DNA of 33,245 nt from Nautiliaceae bacterium. Its GTDB lineage: Bacteria > Campylobacterota > Campylobacteria > Campylobacterales > Nautiliaceae. The stretch covers positions 1-33,245 of the forward strand of contig JALVAK010000024.1 of the NCBI GenBank assembly GCA_027011225.1. The letters run 5' to 3'. The notes under the pieces are model-generated. The model saw only the letters and a program-made list of their open reading frames with translations. It was not told where the DNA came from and searched no databases. Positions 1 through 8,394 of this stretch are shown piece by piece. Positions within the stretch are counted from its first letter, which is position 1. Every line of letters starts with the position of its first letter. Position numbers and translations under genes: made by a program.

Positions 1-39
1 TTTGGTATAAAACTTGAAGAAGAGATAAAAATAGTCTAA
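1..39 (+). CDS. murB: 3' end of a CDS, probably murB (partial)
   Basis: The first 12 codons read FGIKLEEEIKIV followed by TAA. A short FG(I/V)xLExE(V/I)xI(I/V) tail is typical of the C-terminus of UDP-N-acetylenolpyruvoylglucosamine reductase (MurB), which makes UDP-MurNAc for peptidoglycan. Only this tail is inside the window, so the call rests on 12 residues and is tentative. The stop codon overlaps the stop of the convergent pseudopilin gene by four bases. Confidence 0.45.
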   Translation, partial: FGIKLEEEIKIV

Positions 40-521
40 AAACTTATTTCTCTTTGAATATCTTCATCTCCCCATTTTTTAATGCATAACTCTCTTAACT
101 CTTTATGTGTTGATTGTTTTAAGTTTTTGCAATTAATCCTATATCTAATTACCCTATTTTCTTTATCAAGTGTAATTCTTAAAACAACTTTAGGAGTTGA
201 ATATGTCTCATCTCTTAGAGAATAAGTCCCATCTTTATTATAACTTCCATTAGTAGTATAGTTCCATTTAAGAGCATAAGCTAACTCTTCTTCATTAATA
301 TGTAAAACATCTCCTAATTTAAAGGTAGTATTGTTTTCTAAATCCATATAATTTACAGCCAATTCAACAGCTTCATGCACTCCAGTAGTTAATGTGTATG
401 ACATACTCTCAATTACACTATGATTTTTTAACTCCTTAAACTTAGCAATAGCAATTATTGACAATAGCCCAATAATTACAATAACAAAAATTATTTCTAT
501 AAGAGTAAATGCTTTTTTCAT
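36..521 (-). CDS. type II/IV pseudopilin-like protein
   Basis: The 161-residue product starts with a class III prepilin signal, MKKAFTLIEIIFVIVIIG. It has a short basic leader, likely cleavage between Ala4 and Phe5, the conserved glutamate at mature position 5, and a hydrophobic helix of about 20 residues. A prepilin peptidase would process it and it would assemble in the inner membrane and periplasm. Ala rather than the usual Gly precedes the cleavage site. The C-terminal region has two cysteines, C131 and C146, that could form a disulfide. Its ATG overlaps the end of the upstream DUF475 gene by four bases, so it is co-transcribed with that gene and nusA. It could be a minor pilin of a competence or type II secretion system; the sequence does not say which. 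Confidence 0.85.
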   Translation of the reverse strand: MKKAFTLIEIIFVIVIIGLLSIIAIAKFKELKNHSVIESMSYTLTTGVHEAVELAVNYMDLENNTTFKLGDVLHINEEELAYALKWNYTTNGSYNKDGTYSLRDETYSTPKVVLRITLDKENRVIRYRINCKNLKQSTHKELRELCIKKWGDEDIQREISF

Positions 522-1474
522 TTTGATTCAATCTTTGAATGAATAAATGCTATAATTAAAAGAAGTAGCCCAAGTGTTCCAGTAACTACTTCTTCAATTT
601 CAAAGAAAATTTTAAGAAGCATTATCACTGCTAAAATACCTATGGCATAATGAGCACCATGCTCAAGATATTTATACTCATCTAAAACACCTTTTTCTAC
701 CATCCAAATAGTAAGACTTCTAACAAACATTGCTCCAATTCCAAGCCCTATCATAATAAGCAAAATATTACTTGTAATAGCAAATGCTCCAATTACCCCA
801 TCAAATGAAAAAGATGCATCTAAAACTTCCAAATAAATAAGCCCCATCAACCCATTTTTAACACCATCAGAATTTAAAAATTCATTAATTCCTTTAATAA
901 ATGAATAACTCAAAAGCCCTAAAAAATAAGCAATAGCTACTTTATAATCTTTAGCATAATAAACTACTATAATACCTATAAAAATTGCTATCATTAATGC
1001 AACATTACTTACTTTTCCAAATTTTTCAGCCGTATTTTCGATAGGTTTTATCCATTTAACCTCTTTTTCTTCAAATAAAAATTCACTAAAAACCATCCAT
1101 AAAAATGCCCCACCAAAAGCATAAATTAAATCTTCTGTTTTTGATAAAATCTCATGATATTTATGAGGCTCATATAAAGCAATCTTAATAGTTTCTATTA
1201 TCCCAAGATTTGCAGCCGCTGCAACTATTAGAATTGGAAAAATAAATCTCATTCCAAAAACAGCAATTATAATCCCCCATGTCAAAAATCTTTTTCTCCA
1301 AACTTCATCCATCGATTTTAATATTTTCGCATTTACAACTGCATTATCAAAAGAAAGAGAAATTTCTAAAATAGCTAAAATTGACGTTAAATATACAGCT
1401 TTAATACCCCCTATAAAATATGCCAATACAATACCAACTAATGCAATAAAAAAAGAAAAATAAAAATATCTCAT
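518..1474 (-). CDS. DUF475 / TerC-superfamily integral membrane protein
   Basis: The 318-residue protein has about eight or nine hydrophobic segments. Two internally related acidic motifs are visible: SLSFDNAVVNA near residue 40 and DASFSFDGVIGAFA near residue 220. These paired acidic motifs inside membrane helices are the signature of the TerC/DUF475 superfamily (YjbE, YceF and tellurite-resistance TerC relatives), members of which have been linked to metal-ion export. The substrate here is unknown. The gene lies eight bases after nusA, preceded by AGGGAG, and overlaps the following pseudopilin gene by four bases, giving a nusA-DUF475-pseudopilin operon. Confidence 0.8.
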   Translation of the reverse strand: MRYFYFSFFIALVGIVLAYFIGGIKAVYLTSILAILEISLSFDNAVVNAKILKSMDEVWRKRFLTWGIIIAVFGMRFIFPILIVAAAANLGIIETIKIALYEPHKYHEILSKTEDLIYAFGGAFLWMVFSEFLFEEKEVKWIKPIENTAEKFGKVSNVALMIAIFIGIIVVYYAKDYKVAIAYFLGLLSYSFIKGINEFLNSDGVKNGLMGLIYLEVLDASFSFDGVIGAFAITSNILLIMIGLGIGAMFVRSLTIWMVEKGVLDEYKYLEHGAHYAIGILAVIMLLKIFFEIEEVVTGTLGLLLLIIAFIHSKIESK

Positions 1475-1482
1475 TATCTCCC

Positions 1483-2556
1483 TTAAATTTTAAATAAATT
1501 TTCAAGTTTTGAAGTATCGCTTTTTTTCTCTTGTGAATCTTGAAGCTGAATTTTATATTTAGTAAGCATACTAGCAAGCGTAATATTTACACCATTTTTA
1601 CCAATAGCCTTTGCTTTTTCGCTTGGGTCTACTTCTACGTATGCAACCCCTTCTTTTTCATCTATTTTTACATCTTTAACAATTGCAGGAGAGAGAGCTC
1701 TTGCTACATATATCTCAGGTTTGTGAGAATATTCAATCACATCAATATTTTCACCATTTAATTCATTTGAAATTGCATTAATCCTTACACCATTTTTACC
1801 GATAATAGTACCAACTGGCTCTACGTTAGGATTAAGAGAGCTTACTGCAACTTTACTTCTAACTCCAGGAATTCTTGCACTTCCATGAATTCTTATAATT
1901 CCATCTCTAACTTCTGGTACGGCTTGCTCTATAAGCTTTTCAAGAAATTTTGGAGAAGTACGGCTAAGCTCTATTGTAATACCTTTTTTATTATCAAAAT
2001 GTACAAATTTAAGCAGTGCTTTTAATACATCCCCTGCTTCAAATTTTTCCCCTTTAATTCTGTTTCTTCTAGGAAGAACTCCTTTTACCCCTTCAATTTC
2101 AACCCAAGTATTTTCCTCATTATCAACTTTTATAACCTCTGCACTTACAATAGTATTAAGTTTAGAAATAAGTTTTCTATAAATTTCATTCTCAAGAAGT
2201 CTAGTTATTTCTCTTTCAAATTCCCTTTGAAGAGCCATTGCTCCGCTTCTGCCAAGTTTAGACAAATCAAGCTCAGCTTTTACTTTATCTCCAATTTGAG
2301 CATTTTTATCATATTCTCTTGCTTCATCTAAATATAAATATCTCTCTGGATGCTCAAGGGCTCTATCATCATTTACAATTTCAAAATTTTGATAAATTTT
2401 AAGCTCTCCATTTTCCATTTCTACATCAATATCAATATCACCTAAAATTTTTTTAGCTGTTTTTATAATTGAGCGCTTAAAAGCTTCTTTTACTTCATCA
2501 AAATCAAGCCCTTTTTCATGAGCAACAAGGGATAACAGCTCTTGAACTTTCTCCAC
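1483..2556 (-). CDS. nusA: transcription termination/antitermination factor NusA
   Basis: The 357-residue protein has the NusA order: an N-terminal RNA-polymerase-binding domain (about 1-125), an S1 domain (about 130-200) and two KH domains (about 225-345). Recognisable stretches include the GVLPRRNRI S1 segment, EPVGTIIGKNGVRINAI in KH1 and KAKAIGKNGVNITLA in KH2. NusA binds RNA polymerase and nascent RNA and modulates pausing, termination and antitermination. The acidic C-terminal repeats of E. coli NusA are absent, as expected outside the gammaproteobacteria. The start is GTG, preceded by AAGGATTAAT. The gene is divergent from the HP0268-like gene and heads an operon with a TerC-like protein and a pseudopilin. 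Confidence 0.95.
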   Translation of the reverse strand: MEKVQELLSLVAHEKGLDFDEVKEAFKRSIIKTAKKILGDIDIDVEMENGELKIYQNFEIVNDDRALEHPERYLYLDEAREYDKNAQIGDKVKAELDLSKLGRSGAMALQREFEREITRLLENEIYRKLISKLNTIVSAEVIKVDNEENTWVEIEGVKGVLPRRNRIKGEKFEAGDVLKALLKFVHFDNKKGITIELSRTSPKFLEKLIEQAVPEVRDGIIRIHGSARIPGVRSKVAVSSLNPNVEPVGTIIGKNGVRINAISNELNGENIDVIEYSHKPEIYVARALSPAIVKDVKIDEKEGVAYVEVDPSEKAKAIGKNGVNITLASMLTKYKIQLQDSQEKKSDTSKLENLFKI

Positions 2557-2576
2557 ATTAATCCTTTTATTTTTTA

Positions 2577-2584
2577 GTTATAAT
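2577..2584. promoter_or_regulatory. overlapping divergent -10 elements between nusA and the HP0268-like gene
   Basis: The 71-base divergent intergenic region has TATAAT at 2579-2584 on the plus strand, 43 bases before the HP0268-like ATG, and TATAAC at 2577-2582 on the minus strand, about 20 bases before the nusA GTG. The two overlap, so RNA polymerase probably cannot open both at once. A second plus-strand AT-rich candidate lies near 2603-2615. No clear -35 is seen in either direction. Confidence 0.45.
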
Positions 2585-2627
2585 TTTACACAAATTTTTG
2601 ATAAAATAATAATTAAAAAGGATTTTT

Positions 2628-2858
2628 ATGAAATTAAAACTTGTTGGAGCAGACAATAGCGTTATTGAAAAAGATTTTAAAGAATTTTTAGAAGAAATCA
2701 AACCAAATAGCTTTTTTTATTTTCATAAAGATACAAGCTATAAAGATTTAAAAAATTTAATTGACAAACTTGAAGAAGAAGGCTACTCAGTATACTTTAG
2801 AGAAGTTAAATACGGTCTTGATGAGAGTGCATATATGTATGAAATGCACATAATCTAA
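2628..2858 (+). CDS. HP0268-family small nuclease-like protein
   Basis: The 76-residue protein matches the length and pattern I know for H. pylori HP0268: an N-terminal MKLxL strand, a central FFYFH(K/A)xTxYKDLxxLIDxL segment and the terminal (Y)EMHII. HP0268 has been described as a small nicking endonuclease/ribonuclease with a Smr-like fold; the cellular role is not settled. It sits directly upstream of miaB (nine bases apart) and divergent from nusA, an arrangement I believe is conserved in Helicobacter and Campylobacter. The Shine-Dalgarno is AAAAAGGA. Confidence 0.75.
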   Translation: MKLKLVGADNSVIEKDFKEFLEEIKPNSFFYFHKDTSYKDLKNLIDKLEEEGYSVYFREVKYGLDESAYMYEMHII

Positions 2859-2867
2859 AGGCTTTAA

Positions 2868-4136
2868 GTGAAAAAACTATATATTGAAACTTTTGGCTGT
2901 CAGATGAATGTAAAAGATTCTGAGCATATCATCGGAGAGCTCTCCGATGAATATACTACTACAACTAATCCAAAAGAAGCTGATTTAATCATTATTAATA
3001 CTTGCTCTGTTAGAGAAAAACCAGTTGCTAAACTTTTTAGTGAGCTTGGTGCTCTTAAAAAACAAAATCCTAACGCAAAATTTGGTGTTTGCGGATGTAC
3101 CGCATCTCACATGGGAAAAGAAATAATAAAAAAAGCTCCATATGTAAGTTTTGTACTTGGTGCTAGAAATGTAAGTAGAATCAAAGAAGCTGTAAAAAAA
3201 GAAAAAGCAGTAATAACTGATATAGACTATGATGATACTACTTATATTTTTAAAAACACCAGAAAAAATCCTTATAAAGATTTTGTAAACATAATGGTAG
3301 GATGTGATAAAAAATGTACATTTTGTATTGTCCCAAAAACAAGAGGAAAAGAGCTATCAATCCCAATGGATATAATTTTAAAACAAATTGAAAAACTCGC
3401 AGATGAAGGGGTAAAAGAGGTAACTCTTCTTGGTCAAAATGTAAACAATTATGGAAAAAGATTTAGTATAGAGCATCCAAAAGTTGATTTTACAGACCTT
3501 TTAAGAGAAGTTAGTAAAATTGATGGAATTGAGAGAATACGATTTACTTCACCTCATCCACTTCATGCTGATGATAAGTTTTTAGATGAGTTTGCAACTA
3601 ATCCAAAAATTTGTAAACATATACATTTCCCTCTTCAAAGCGGAAGTACTAAAATACTAAAAGCTATGAAAAGAGGCTATTCAAAAGAATGGTTTTTAAA
3701 TAGATGCGAAATTATCCGCCAAATTCCAGATGTAGCAATAACTACTGATATTATCGTAGGATTTCCAGGAGAGAGTGAAGAAGATTTTAAAGAGACTTTA
3801 GAAGTTGTTGAAAAAGTTAGATTTGAGCAAATTTTTTCTTTTGTATATTCACCAAGACCCCTAACAGAAGCTGCAACATATGAAAATCAAGTGCCAAAAG
3901 AGATAGCAAAAGAGAGATTATATAAACTTCAAAATATGCACTCTCAAATACTAGATGAAATAGCTAAAAATCAAATTGGAAAAATTTACAAAGTGCTAGT
4001 TGAAGAAGAAGGCATGGGAAAAAGTGATAACTTTTTTACCGTAAAATTTGAAAAAAATAAAAATTTACTTGGTAAAATAGTAGATGTAAAAATTAATGAA
4101 GCTAATAAACATACACTAAAAGGACAGGTAATATAA
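2868..4136 (+). CDS. miaB: MiaB tRNA-2-methylthio-N6-dimethylallyladenosine synthase
   Basis: The 422-residue radical-SAM methylthiotransferase converts i6A37 to ms2i6A37 in tRNAs. The N-terminal UPF0004 domain contributes its cluster cysteines in [16 protein letters not shown] and VCGCT. The radical-SAM domain carries [16 protein letters not shown], a C-x3-C-x2-C motif near residue 150. A TRAM domain forms the C-terminus. The full family length is present. Translation starts at GTG (2868), seven bases after AAAGG, and the gene follows the HP0268-like gene by nine bases. Its last bases overlap the proposed ATA start of the next gene. Confidence 0.96.
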   Translation: MKKLYIETFGCQMNVKDSEHIIGELSDEYTTTTNPKEADLIIINTCSVREKPVAKLFSELGALKKQNPNAKFGVCGCTASHMGKEIIKKAPYVSFVLGARNVSRIKEAVKKEKAVITDIDYDDTTYIFKNTRKNPYKDFVNIMVGCDKKCTFCIVPKTRGKELSIPMDIILKQIEKLADEGVKEVTLLGQNVNNYGKRFSIEHPKVDFTDLLREVSKIDGIERIRFTSPHPLHADDKFLDEFATNPKICKHIHFPLQSGSTKILKAMKRGYSKEWFLNRCEIIRQIPDVAITTDIIVGFPGESEEDFKETLEVVEKVRFEQIFSFVYSPRPLTEAATYENQVPKEIAKERLYKLQNMHSQILDEIAKNQIGKIYKVLVEEEGMGKSDNFFTVKFEKNKNLLGKIVDVKINEANKHTLKGQVI

Positions 4137-4582
4137 AAAAAGTCTTAATTTTTTTAATAAGCATTATTATCTTTATAATAGGATATTTTAGTTTCAATCC
4201 AAGCTTTAGACTCTCTTTAGAGGCAAAATATTATTTTGAGATAGGAGAGTATGAAAAAGCATATAAATTAGCTAAAAAAGCTTATATTCTAAATCCTTAT
4301 AATAGAATGGCTTTTACAATTAAAATGCAATCAAAAATTGCAAACGAATGGAAAAATTTTATTAGCGATGCGAATAATTTTTTTGATAAAATACAAAAAA
4401 TTGCCAATAAAAAAAATATAACTGACAAAGATAAAAAACGAATTAAATTAATGCTTGAAATTTTATTAGAAGAGTATAAAGGTTTAAAACCATCTATTTT
4501 ATTACCAAAAGAGCTAAAACAAAAAGCAAAAGAAAAATATCTAAAGGCAAGAGAGTTATATGAAAAACTTTTTAGAAATTGA
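4133..4582 (+). CDS. membrane-anchored TPR-like protein with a probable ATA start
   Basis: The open frame runs from a stop at 4106-4108 to TGA at 4580-4582 with no in-frame ATG, GTG, TTG or CTG before the methionine at 4307. The upstream translation is clearly protein-like: [19 protein letters not shown] is a membrane helix, and [20 protein letters not shown] followed by YILNPYN is a TPR-like unit. AAAGGA lies eight bases before ATA at 4133, making that the best start and giving 149 residues; ATT codons at 4148, 4163 and 4166 are weaker options. Starting at 4307 would discard both the membrane anchor and the TPR-like unit. The frame overlaps the end of miaB by four bases and the start of xerH by 23. 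Function is unknown; TPR-like lipid or pilus assembly factors are one possibility, given the PilMNO-like genes downstream. Confidence 0.7.
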   Translation: MKKVLIFLISIIIFIIGYFSFNPSFRLSLEAKYYFEIGEYEKAYKLAKKAYILNPYNRMAFTIKMQSKIANEWKNFISDANNFFDKIQKIANKKNITDKDKKRIKLMLEILLEEYKGLKPSILLPKELKQKAKEKYLKARELYEKLFRN

Positions 4583-5369
4583 AGCAAAAAAATTTTTAAA
4601 TTTTGTTAAAAAAACTAAATCAAAAGAGACTTTACGCACTTATGAAAGTGTTTTAAAAGAAGCGATTAAATCTATTGAAATAGAAGATAATTATATTGAT
4701 ATAACTCCTTATAGATTAAAAATCGCAACTCAAAGCAAAAAAACAATTGCCAAAAAAATTTCAGCTCTTAGAAGTTTTTTTGAATTTCTAGAAAGCGAAG
4801 GATATAAATTCAAAATAATAGGTGATGAGCATATTAAAGTTCCTAAAACTCTTCCAAAACCTGTAAATTTAGAGCATATAAAAGAAGCTTTAAAAATAGC
4901 AAATCTTGAAGAATTTACAGCAATTATGATTATATTCTCTCTTGGTTTAAGAATTAGTGAAGCTAGAAATATAAAATTAGAAGATATAAAAGGTGAGTGG
5001 ATACAAGTTAGAGGAAAAGGAAATAAAACTAGAATGCTTCCAATCCATCCAAAACTAAAAGAAATTCTTAATAAATATATTCAAACTTACCAACCTAAAA
5101 CATACCTCTTTGAAAAAAATGGAGTACAAATAAGCGATAATCAATTAAGATATATTATACAAAAACCTTTTAAAAAAATAGGTCTTCATATAACCCCTCA
5201 TCAACTTCGTCATTCATTTGCAACATATATGCTTGAAAAAGGTGCAAGAATAACCGATGTAAGCGAGCTTTTAGGTCATGAATTTATATCAACTACTCAA
5301 ATTTATACAAAACTTAGTGACTCATTAAAACTAAAAAATTATTTAAAAGCGCATCCGCTATGCTCATAG
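4560..5369 (+). CDS. xerH: XerH-type tyrosine recombinase
   Basis: The 269-residue protein has an N-terminal SAM-like core-binding domain (about 1-90) and a catalytic domain with every tyrosine-recombinase residue in place: R131 in LGLRISEARN, K153 in RGKGNKTR, H214 and R217 in HQLRHSFATYML, H240 in LGHEFISTT and nucleophile Y249. Campylobacterota usually have a single XerH that resolves chromosome dimers at difH, instead of the XerC/XerD pair. The length, short loops and housekeeping neighbours fit XerH better than a phage or island integrase. I found no difH-like site nearby. It overlaps the TPR-like gene upstream and the PilM-like gene downstream, so it is embedded in an operon. Confidence 0.85.
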   Translation: MKNFLEIEAKKFLNFVKKTKSKETLRTYESVLKEAIKSIEIEDNYIDITPYRLKIATQSKKTIAKKISALRSFFEFLESEGYKFKIIGDEHIKVPKTLPKPVNLEHIKEALKIANLEEFTAIMIIFSLGLRISEARNIKLEDIKGEWIQVRGKGNKTRMLPIHPKLKEILNKYIQTYQPKTYLFEKNGVQISDNQLRYIIQKPFKKIGLHITPHQLRHSFATYMLEKGARITDVSELLGHEFISTTQIYTKLSDSLKLKNYLKAHPLCS

Positions 5370-6220
5370 AAAAATTTATAAAAAAAGTTTTTGTTAGTTT
5401 TTATAAGGATGAAAACTACAAATTTTTATGTGAGATAAAAAAGCAAAATAAGACAATAAAAGAGATAAAAAAAGAGTTTGAAAATAAAAATGAATTAATA
5501 AATGAAATAAATGAGATTAAAGAAGATTATACTCAAATTTTTATCTCAACCATAATAACTTCCATAAATCAAGGAATTATTCCATCTTGCAACAAACATG
5601 AATACAAAAAAAGAGAAATAGATATAGAAAATATAAAAATTGTATGCATAAAAAATAAATACTCTTTTTATGTAGCATTATATGAGCTTTTAGCTATACA
5701 AAAAGAATATCCATTTGATATAGATTTTATCTATTCTATTTTTGCGCCAATAGATAATTTTGCTAAAAAAAGAGATAATTATTTTTATGTGTTAATATTA
5801 AAAGAAAGAATTGCCATTGTAGGATACAAAAATGAAATACCAATTTTTGCTGATATAATAGAATTTGAAAATAATGAAACCACAGAAGATGAAGAAGATT
5901 TATTAGAAGATATTGATTTAGATATAGAAGAAATTTCAGAAGATATAGAAGAAGAAGCAGAAATTATAGACACACAAAAAGATGACTTAAAATTTACAAG
6001 TATAGAAAATGAAATAATAAAAAGTTTAAAAAATAGCATAAAAGAATATTATGAAAATTACACAAACGATTTTTTAGAAAAAATTATCTTTTTAGATACG
6101 ATTAGCATAGGTAATAATTTAAAAAAACTAACCGAAGATGAATTACTGCTTGAGAGTGAAATAATAGATTTTGATTTGTTAAAAGAAATAAATTTACTAA
6201 GTGAGAGAGAAAATGTATAG
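5360..6220 (+). CDS. PilM-like / transformation-system-like cytoplasmic protein (putative)
   Basis: The 286-residue protein has no signal peptide or membrane segment and is highly charged, with an acidic stretch at about residues 172-200 rich in Glu, Asp and Ile. Sequence motifs alone do not identify it. The call is positional: it precedes two short proteins, each with one N-terminal membrane helix and a coiled coil, which is the classic PilM-PilN-PilO (or GspL-GspM) order. Alternating beta-like and helical segments around residues 95-165 (YSFYVALYELLAI, YFYVLILKERIAIVGYK) are compatible with a degenerate actin-like fold, but no clear nucleotide-binding motif is seen. Campylobacter competence (Cts) proteins are a possible match. 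It overlaps xerH by ten bases. Confidence 0.4.
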   Translation: MLIEKFIKKVFVSFYKDENYKFLCEIKKQNKTIKEIKKEFENKNELINEINEIKEDYTQIFISTIITSINQGIIPSCNKHEYKKREIDIENIKIVCIKNKYSFYVALYELLAIQKEYPFDIDFIYSIFAPIDNFAKKRDNYFYVLILKERIAIVGYKNEIPIFADIIEFENNETTEDEEDLLEDIDLDIEEISEDIEEEAEIIDTQKDDLKFTSIENEIIKSLKNSIKEYYENYTNDFLEKIIFLDTISIGNNLKKLTEDELLLESEIIDFDLLKEINLLSERENV

Positions 6221-6728
6221 TTTTACAAAGCCAAAGCCAAAACCTCTTTTTAAAGAAGATACAAAATTATGGCTTATATTTTATTTTATTTCAATACTTT
6301 TATTTGTAGGGTTTTCCGTATTTTTATTATTAAAAGCATATTTTTACAATAAAGACACTCAACAAATAAATAAAGAAACTATCTATTTAAAACAAAAAAT
6401 TTTAAAATTAAATACTCAAAAAGAGCTTATTTTCCTTCAAAAAACGTTATATGAAAATATACAAATTAAAAACTCAGTGATAAAAACATCTATTAAAAAT
6501 CTACTTGATTTAATACCAGACCCTATTACGCTTGATAAATTTTTGCTATCTCAAAATAAGTTAATTATTTATGGGATAACTCCAACAAAAGATGTATATA
6601 ATATGCTAATGTTACCACCTCTTGAATCAATCTTTGAAAAAACCCAAACTTATTTCTACCAATTGCCAAATGGCTGGTATAAATTCAAATCAATAAACAC
6701 TATAAAGGCTGATAATGCCTACAATTAA
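6213..6728 (+). CDS. PilN-like single-pass membrane protein
   Basis: The 171-residue protein has a short basic, proline-rich cytoplasmic tail (TKPKPKPLFK), one membrane helix at about 19-44, a coiled-coil segment at about 47-90 and a small C-terminal alpha/beta domain. This matches PilN/GspL C-terminal-type inner-membrane platform proteins. I prefer ATG 6213, which has GAGAGA a few bases upstream, over an in-frame GTG at 6201 that would add four residues and lacks a good ribosome site. It overlaps the upstream gene by eight bases and the next by fourteen, so translation is probably coupled. Confidence 0.55.
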   Translation: MYSFTKPKPKPLFKEDTKLWLIFYFISILLFVGFSVFLLLKAYFYNKDTQQINKETIYLKQKILKLNTQKELIFLQKTLYENIQIKNSVIKTSIKNLLDLIPDPITLDKFLLSQNKLIIYGITPTKDVYNMLMLPPLESIFEKTQTYFYQLPNGWYKFKSINTIKADNAYN

Positions 6729-7293
6729 AATACCAAAAATACCAAGAATAAAAATATACGGCATAGATGTAATTAAAAACTTTTTATTTTTTGCTTTTTA
6801 TATTCTAATAATTTTGTTTATAATAGCAACAATCGTAACTCCTAGTGTAAAATTATTCAAAAAAACACAAAAAGAATATTTTTTAGCTAAAAACCAACTT
6901 CAATTAGTACAAAATCAATACAAAGAAGTTTCCCAAACTCTGCAATCCTTGAAAAAGAAAAATTCAAAAATTCTAAATGCATTACAAAAAGAATTTAATA
7001 TCAAAGATTTTACACTTTTTGCTAAAAATTATATGAAAATAGATTCAATTAAAAAAGAAAAAACAACAAACTACAAAGATAAATTTATTGCTACTTCTTA
7101 TTTAATATCCGCTAGAATAAAATCACCGAAAAATTTTTATGATTTTATAGATGCTAGCAAAGATTATAAAAATTTAATAAGAGTTTATTTCCCTTTTAAT
7201 TTTATTAAAAATAAAAACGATATAAACTTAACATTTAAAATAGAAGTTTATAACCTTAAAAATAAATTAAATGCAGATGAGAAAGCCCATTGA
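6715..7293 (+). CDS. PilO-like single-pass membrane protein
   Basis: The 192-residue protein has a basic N-terminus, a membrane helix at about 22-43, a coiled coil at about 46-95 and a C-terminal ferredoxin-like-sized domain ending in strand-like NDINLTFKIEVYNL. The shape and position after a PilN-like gene suggest PilO or GspM, which pairs with PilN in the inner membrane of pilus or secretion machines. The secretin, ATPase and platform genes that usually follow are absent: the next gene is on the opposite strand and its end overlaps this one by 46 bases. Confidence 0.5.
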   Translation: MPTIKIPKIPRIKIYGIDVIKNFLFFAFYILIILFIIATIVTPSVKLFKKTQKEYFLAKNQLQLVQNQYKEVSQTLQSLKKKNSKILNALQKEFNIKDFTLFAKNYMKIDSIKKEKTTNYKDKFIATSYLISARIKSPKNFYDFIDASKDYKNLIRVYFPFNFIKNKNDINLTFKIEVYNLKNKLNADEKAH

Positions 7294-8354
7294 AAATTAT
7301 ACCCGCCAAGCTCACCTGTTACATCTAAAACCTCTCCTATAAAATATAAATTTTTTATTATTTTACTTTGCATATCAAAACCAATTTCTAAAGTATCTAC
7401 GCCCCCTTTTGTAACTTCTGCCCTTTCAAATCCAAAAGTACCAGCAGGAGCAAATTTATAATTTTCTAAAAGTTTTAATTTTTTTATCTCTTCTTTACTT
7501 AAAAATTTAACCTTTTTATCCTCTAAATTAATTACATTTAAAAACTCTTTCACAAATCTTTTAGGAAGAGGAAGTTGAGTTGATATCTGTTTATTTGGAT
7601 TTTTAAGATATTTTTCAATATTTTTCAAAAAAGAAATTTCTATAAATCCCCTATCCCACCACAAAGATGCATTTAAAATAGCAGGTCCTGTAATGCCTTT
7701 ATGAGAAAATAATATTTCTTGGTTAAAAATTTTTTTATCAACTCTTACTTGAGCTTTAAATGAAATTCCACTAAGCTTTTTAAACCAATTTTCACTTGGC
7801 TGAGTTGTAAGCCCTACAAGAGCTGGTTTTGGGGTTATGATATTATGAGTAAACTTTTTTGCTATTTTATAACCAATGTCACTAGCGCCAAGTTTTTTAA
7901 AACTAATTCCTCCACTTGCTATTACTAGCTTTTTAGCTTTAATATCACCTTTATTTGTTTTTATTATGAAATAATCTTGTTTTTCAACATCTAAAACTTC
8001 AATATTTGTTTTTATATTTTTTACTTTCTTCTTAAAAAAATTAAGTAAAACTTCACTAGAAGAGAAAAAATATTGATTTTTTTTAAGCTCCTTTACTTCT
8101 AAATTATTCTCTCTTAGCCAATTTAGTAAGTCTTTATTATCAAAATTTTTAAAAATTTCTTTTATAAACTTATTATCTCCTCTGTAATTAGAAGTAGATA
8201 AAATTTTATTTGTAATATTACACTTACCTCCACCACTAACTTTTATCTTTGCTCCAATTTCTCTGTTGTGCTCTAAAATCAAATAATTTTTTTTCAATAA
8301 AGAGCCTAAAAAAAGCCCACTTGCTCCTGCCCCTATAATAACAATATCTACCAA
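7248..8354 (-). CDS. BaiN/YhiN-family FAD-dependent oxidoreductase (HI0933-like)
   Basis: The 368-residue flavoprotein begins with the dinucleotide-binding motif IVIIGAGASGLFLGSLL. The family signature SGGGKCNITN follows at about residues 40-50 and the C-terminal FAD-contact segment GELGGYNFQWAFSSAF near the end; in the middle is LVIASGGISFKKLGASDIGY. The HI0933/YhiN/BaiN family is conserved but its physiological substrate is unsettled in most bacteria, so no reaction can be assigned. It stands alone on the minus strand, and its 3' end covers the last 46 bases of the PilO-like gene. It is divergent from ybgC with 40 bases between them. Confidence 0.85.
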   Translation of the reverse strand: MVDIVIIGAGASGLFLGSLLKKNYLILEHNREIGAKIKVSGGGKCNITNKILSTSNYRGDNKFIKEIFKNFDNKDLLNWLRENNLEVKELKKNQYFFSSSEVLLNFFKKKVKNIKTNIEVLDVEKQDYFIIKTNKGDIKAKKLVIASGGISFKKLGASDIGYKIAKKFTHNIITPKPALVGLTTQPSENWFKKLSGISFKAQVRVDKKIFNQEILFSHKGITGPAILNASLWWDRGFIEISFLKNIEKYLKNPNKQISTQLPLPKRFVKEFLNVINLEDKKVKFLSKEEIKKLKLLENYKFAPAGTFGFERAEVTKGGVDTLEIGFDMQSKIIKNLYFIGEVLDVTGELGGYNFQWAFSSAFNLFLRL

Positions 8355-8394
8355 ATTAAACCTTTTTGCTAAAATTATACTAAAAAGGGATTTA

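Noticed and set aside
4307-4582. Short 91-residue version of the TPR-like protein beginning at ATG 4307
   Set aside because: It cuts through a TPR-like unit and drops a clear membrane helix; no ribosome site lies before 4307.
4560-5369. Integrase of a mobile element
   Set aside because: Neighbours are housekeeping genes, there are no flanking repeats, and all features match the chromosomal XerH recombinase.
5887-5968. Purine-rich repeat in the PilM-like gene
   Set aside because: It is explained by GAA and GAT codons of an acidic stretch; units are irregular and not a tandem repeat.
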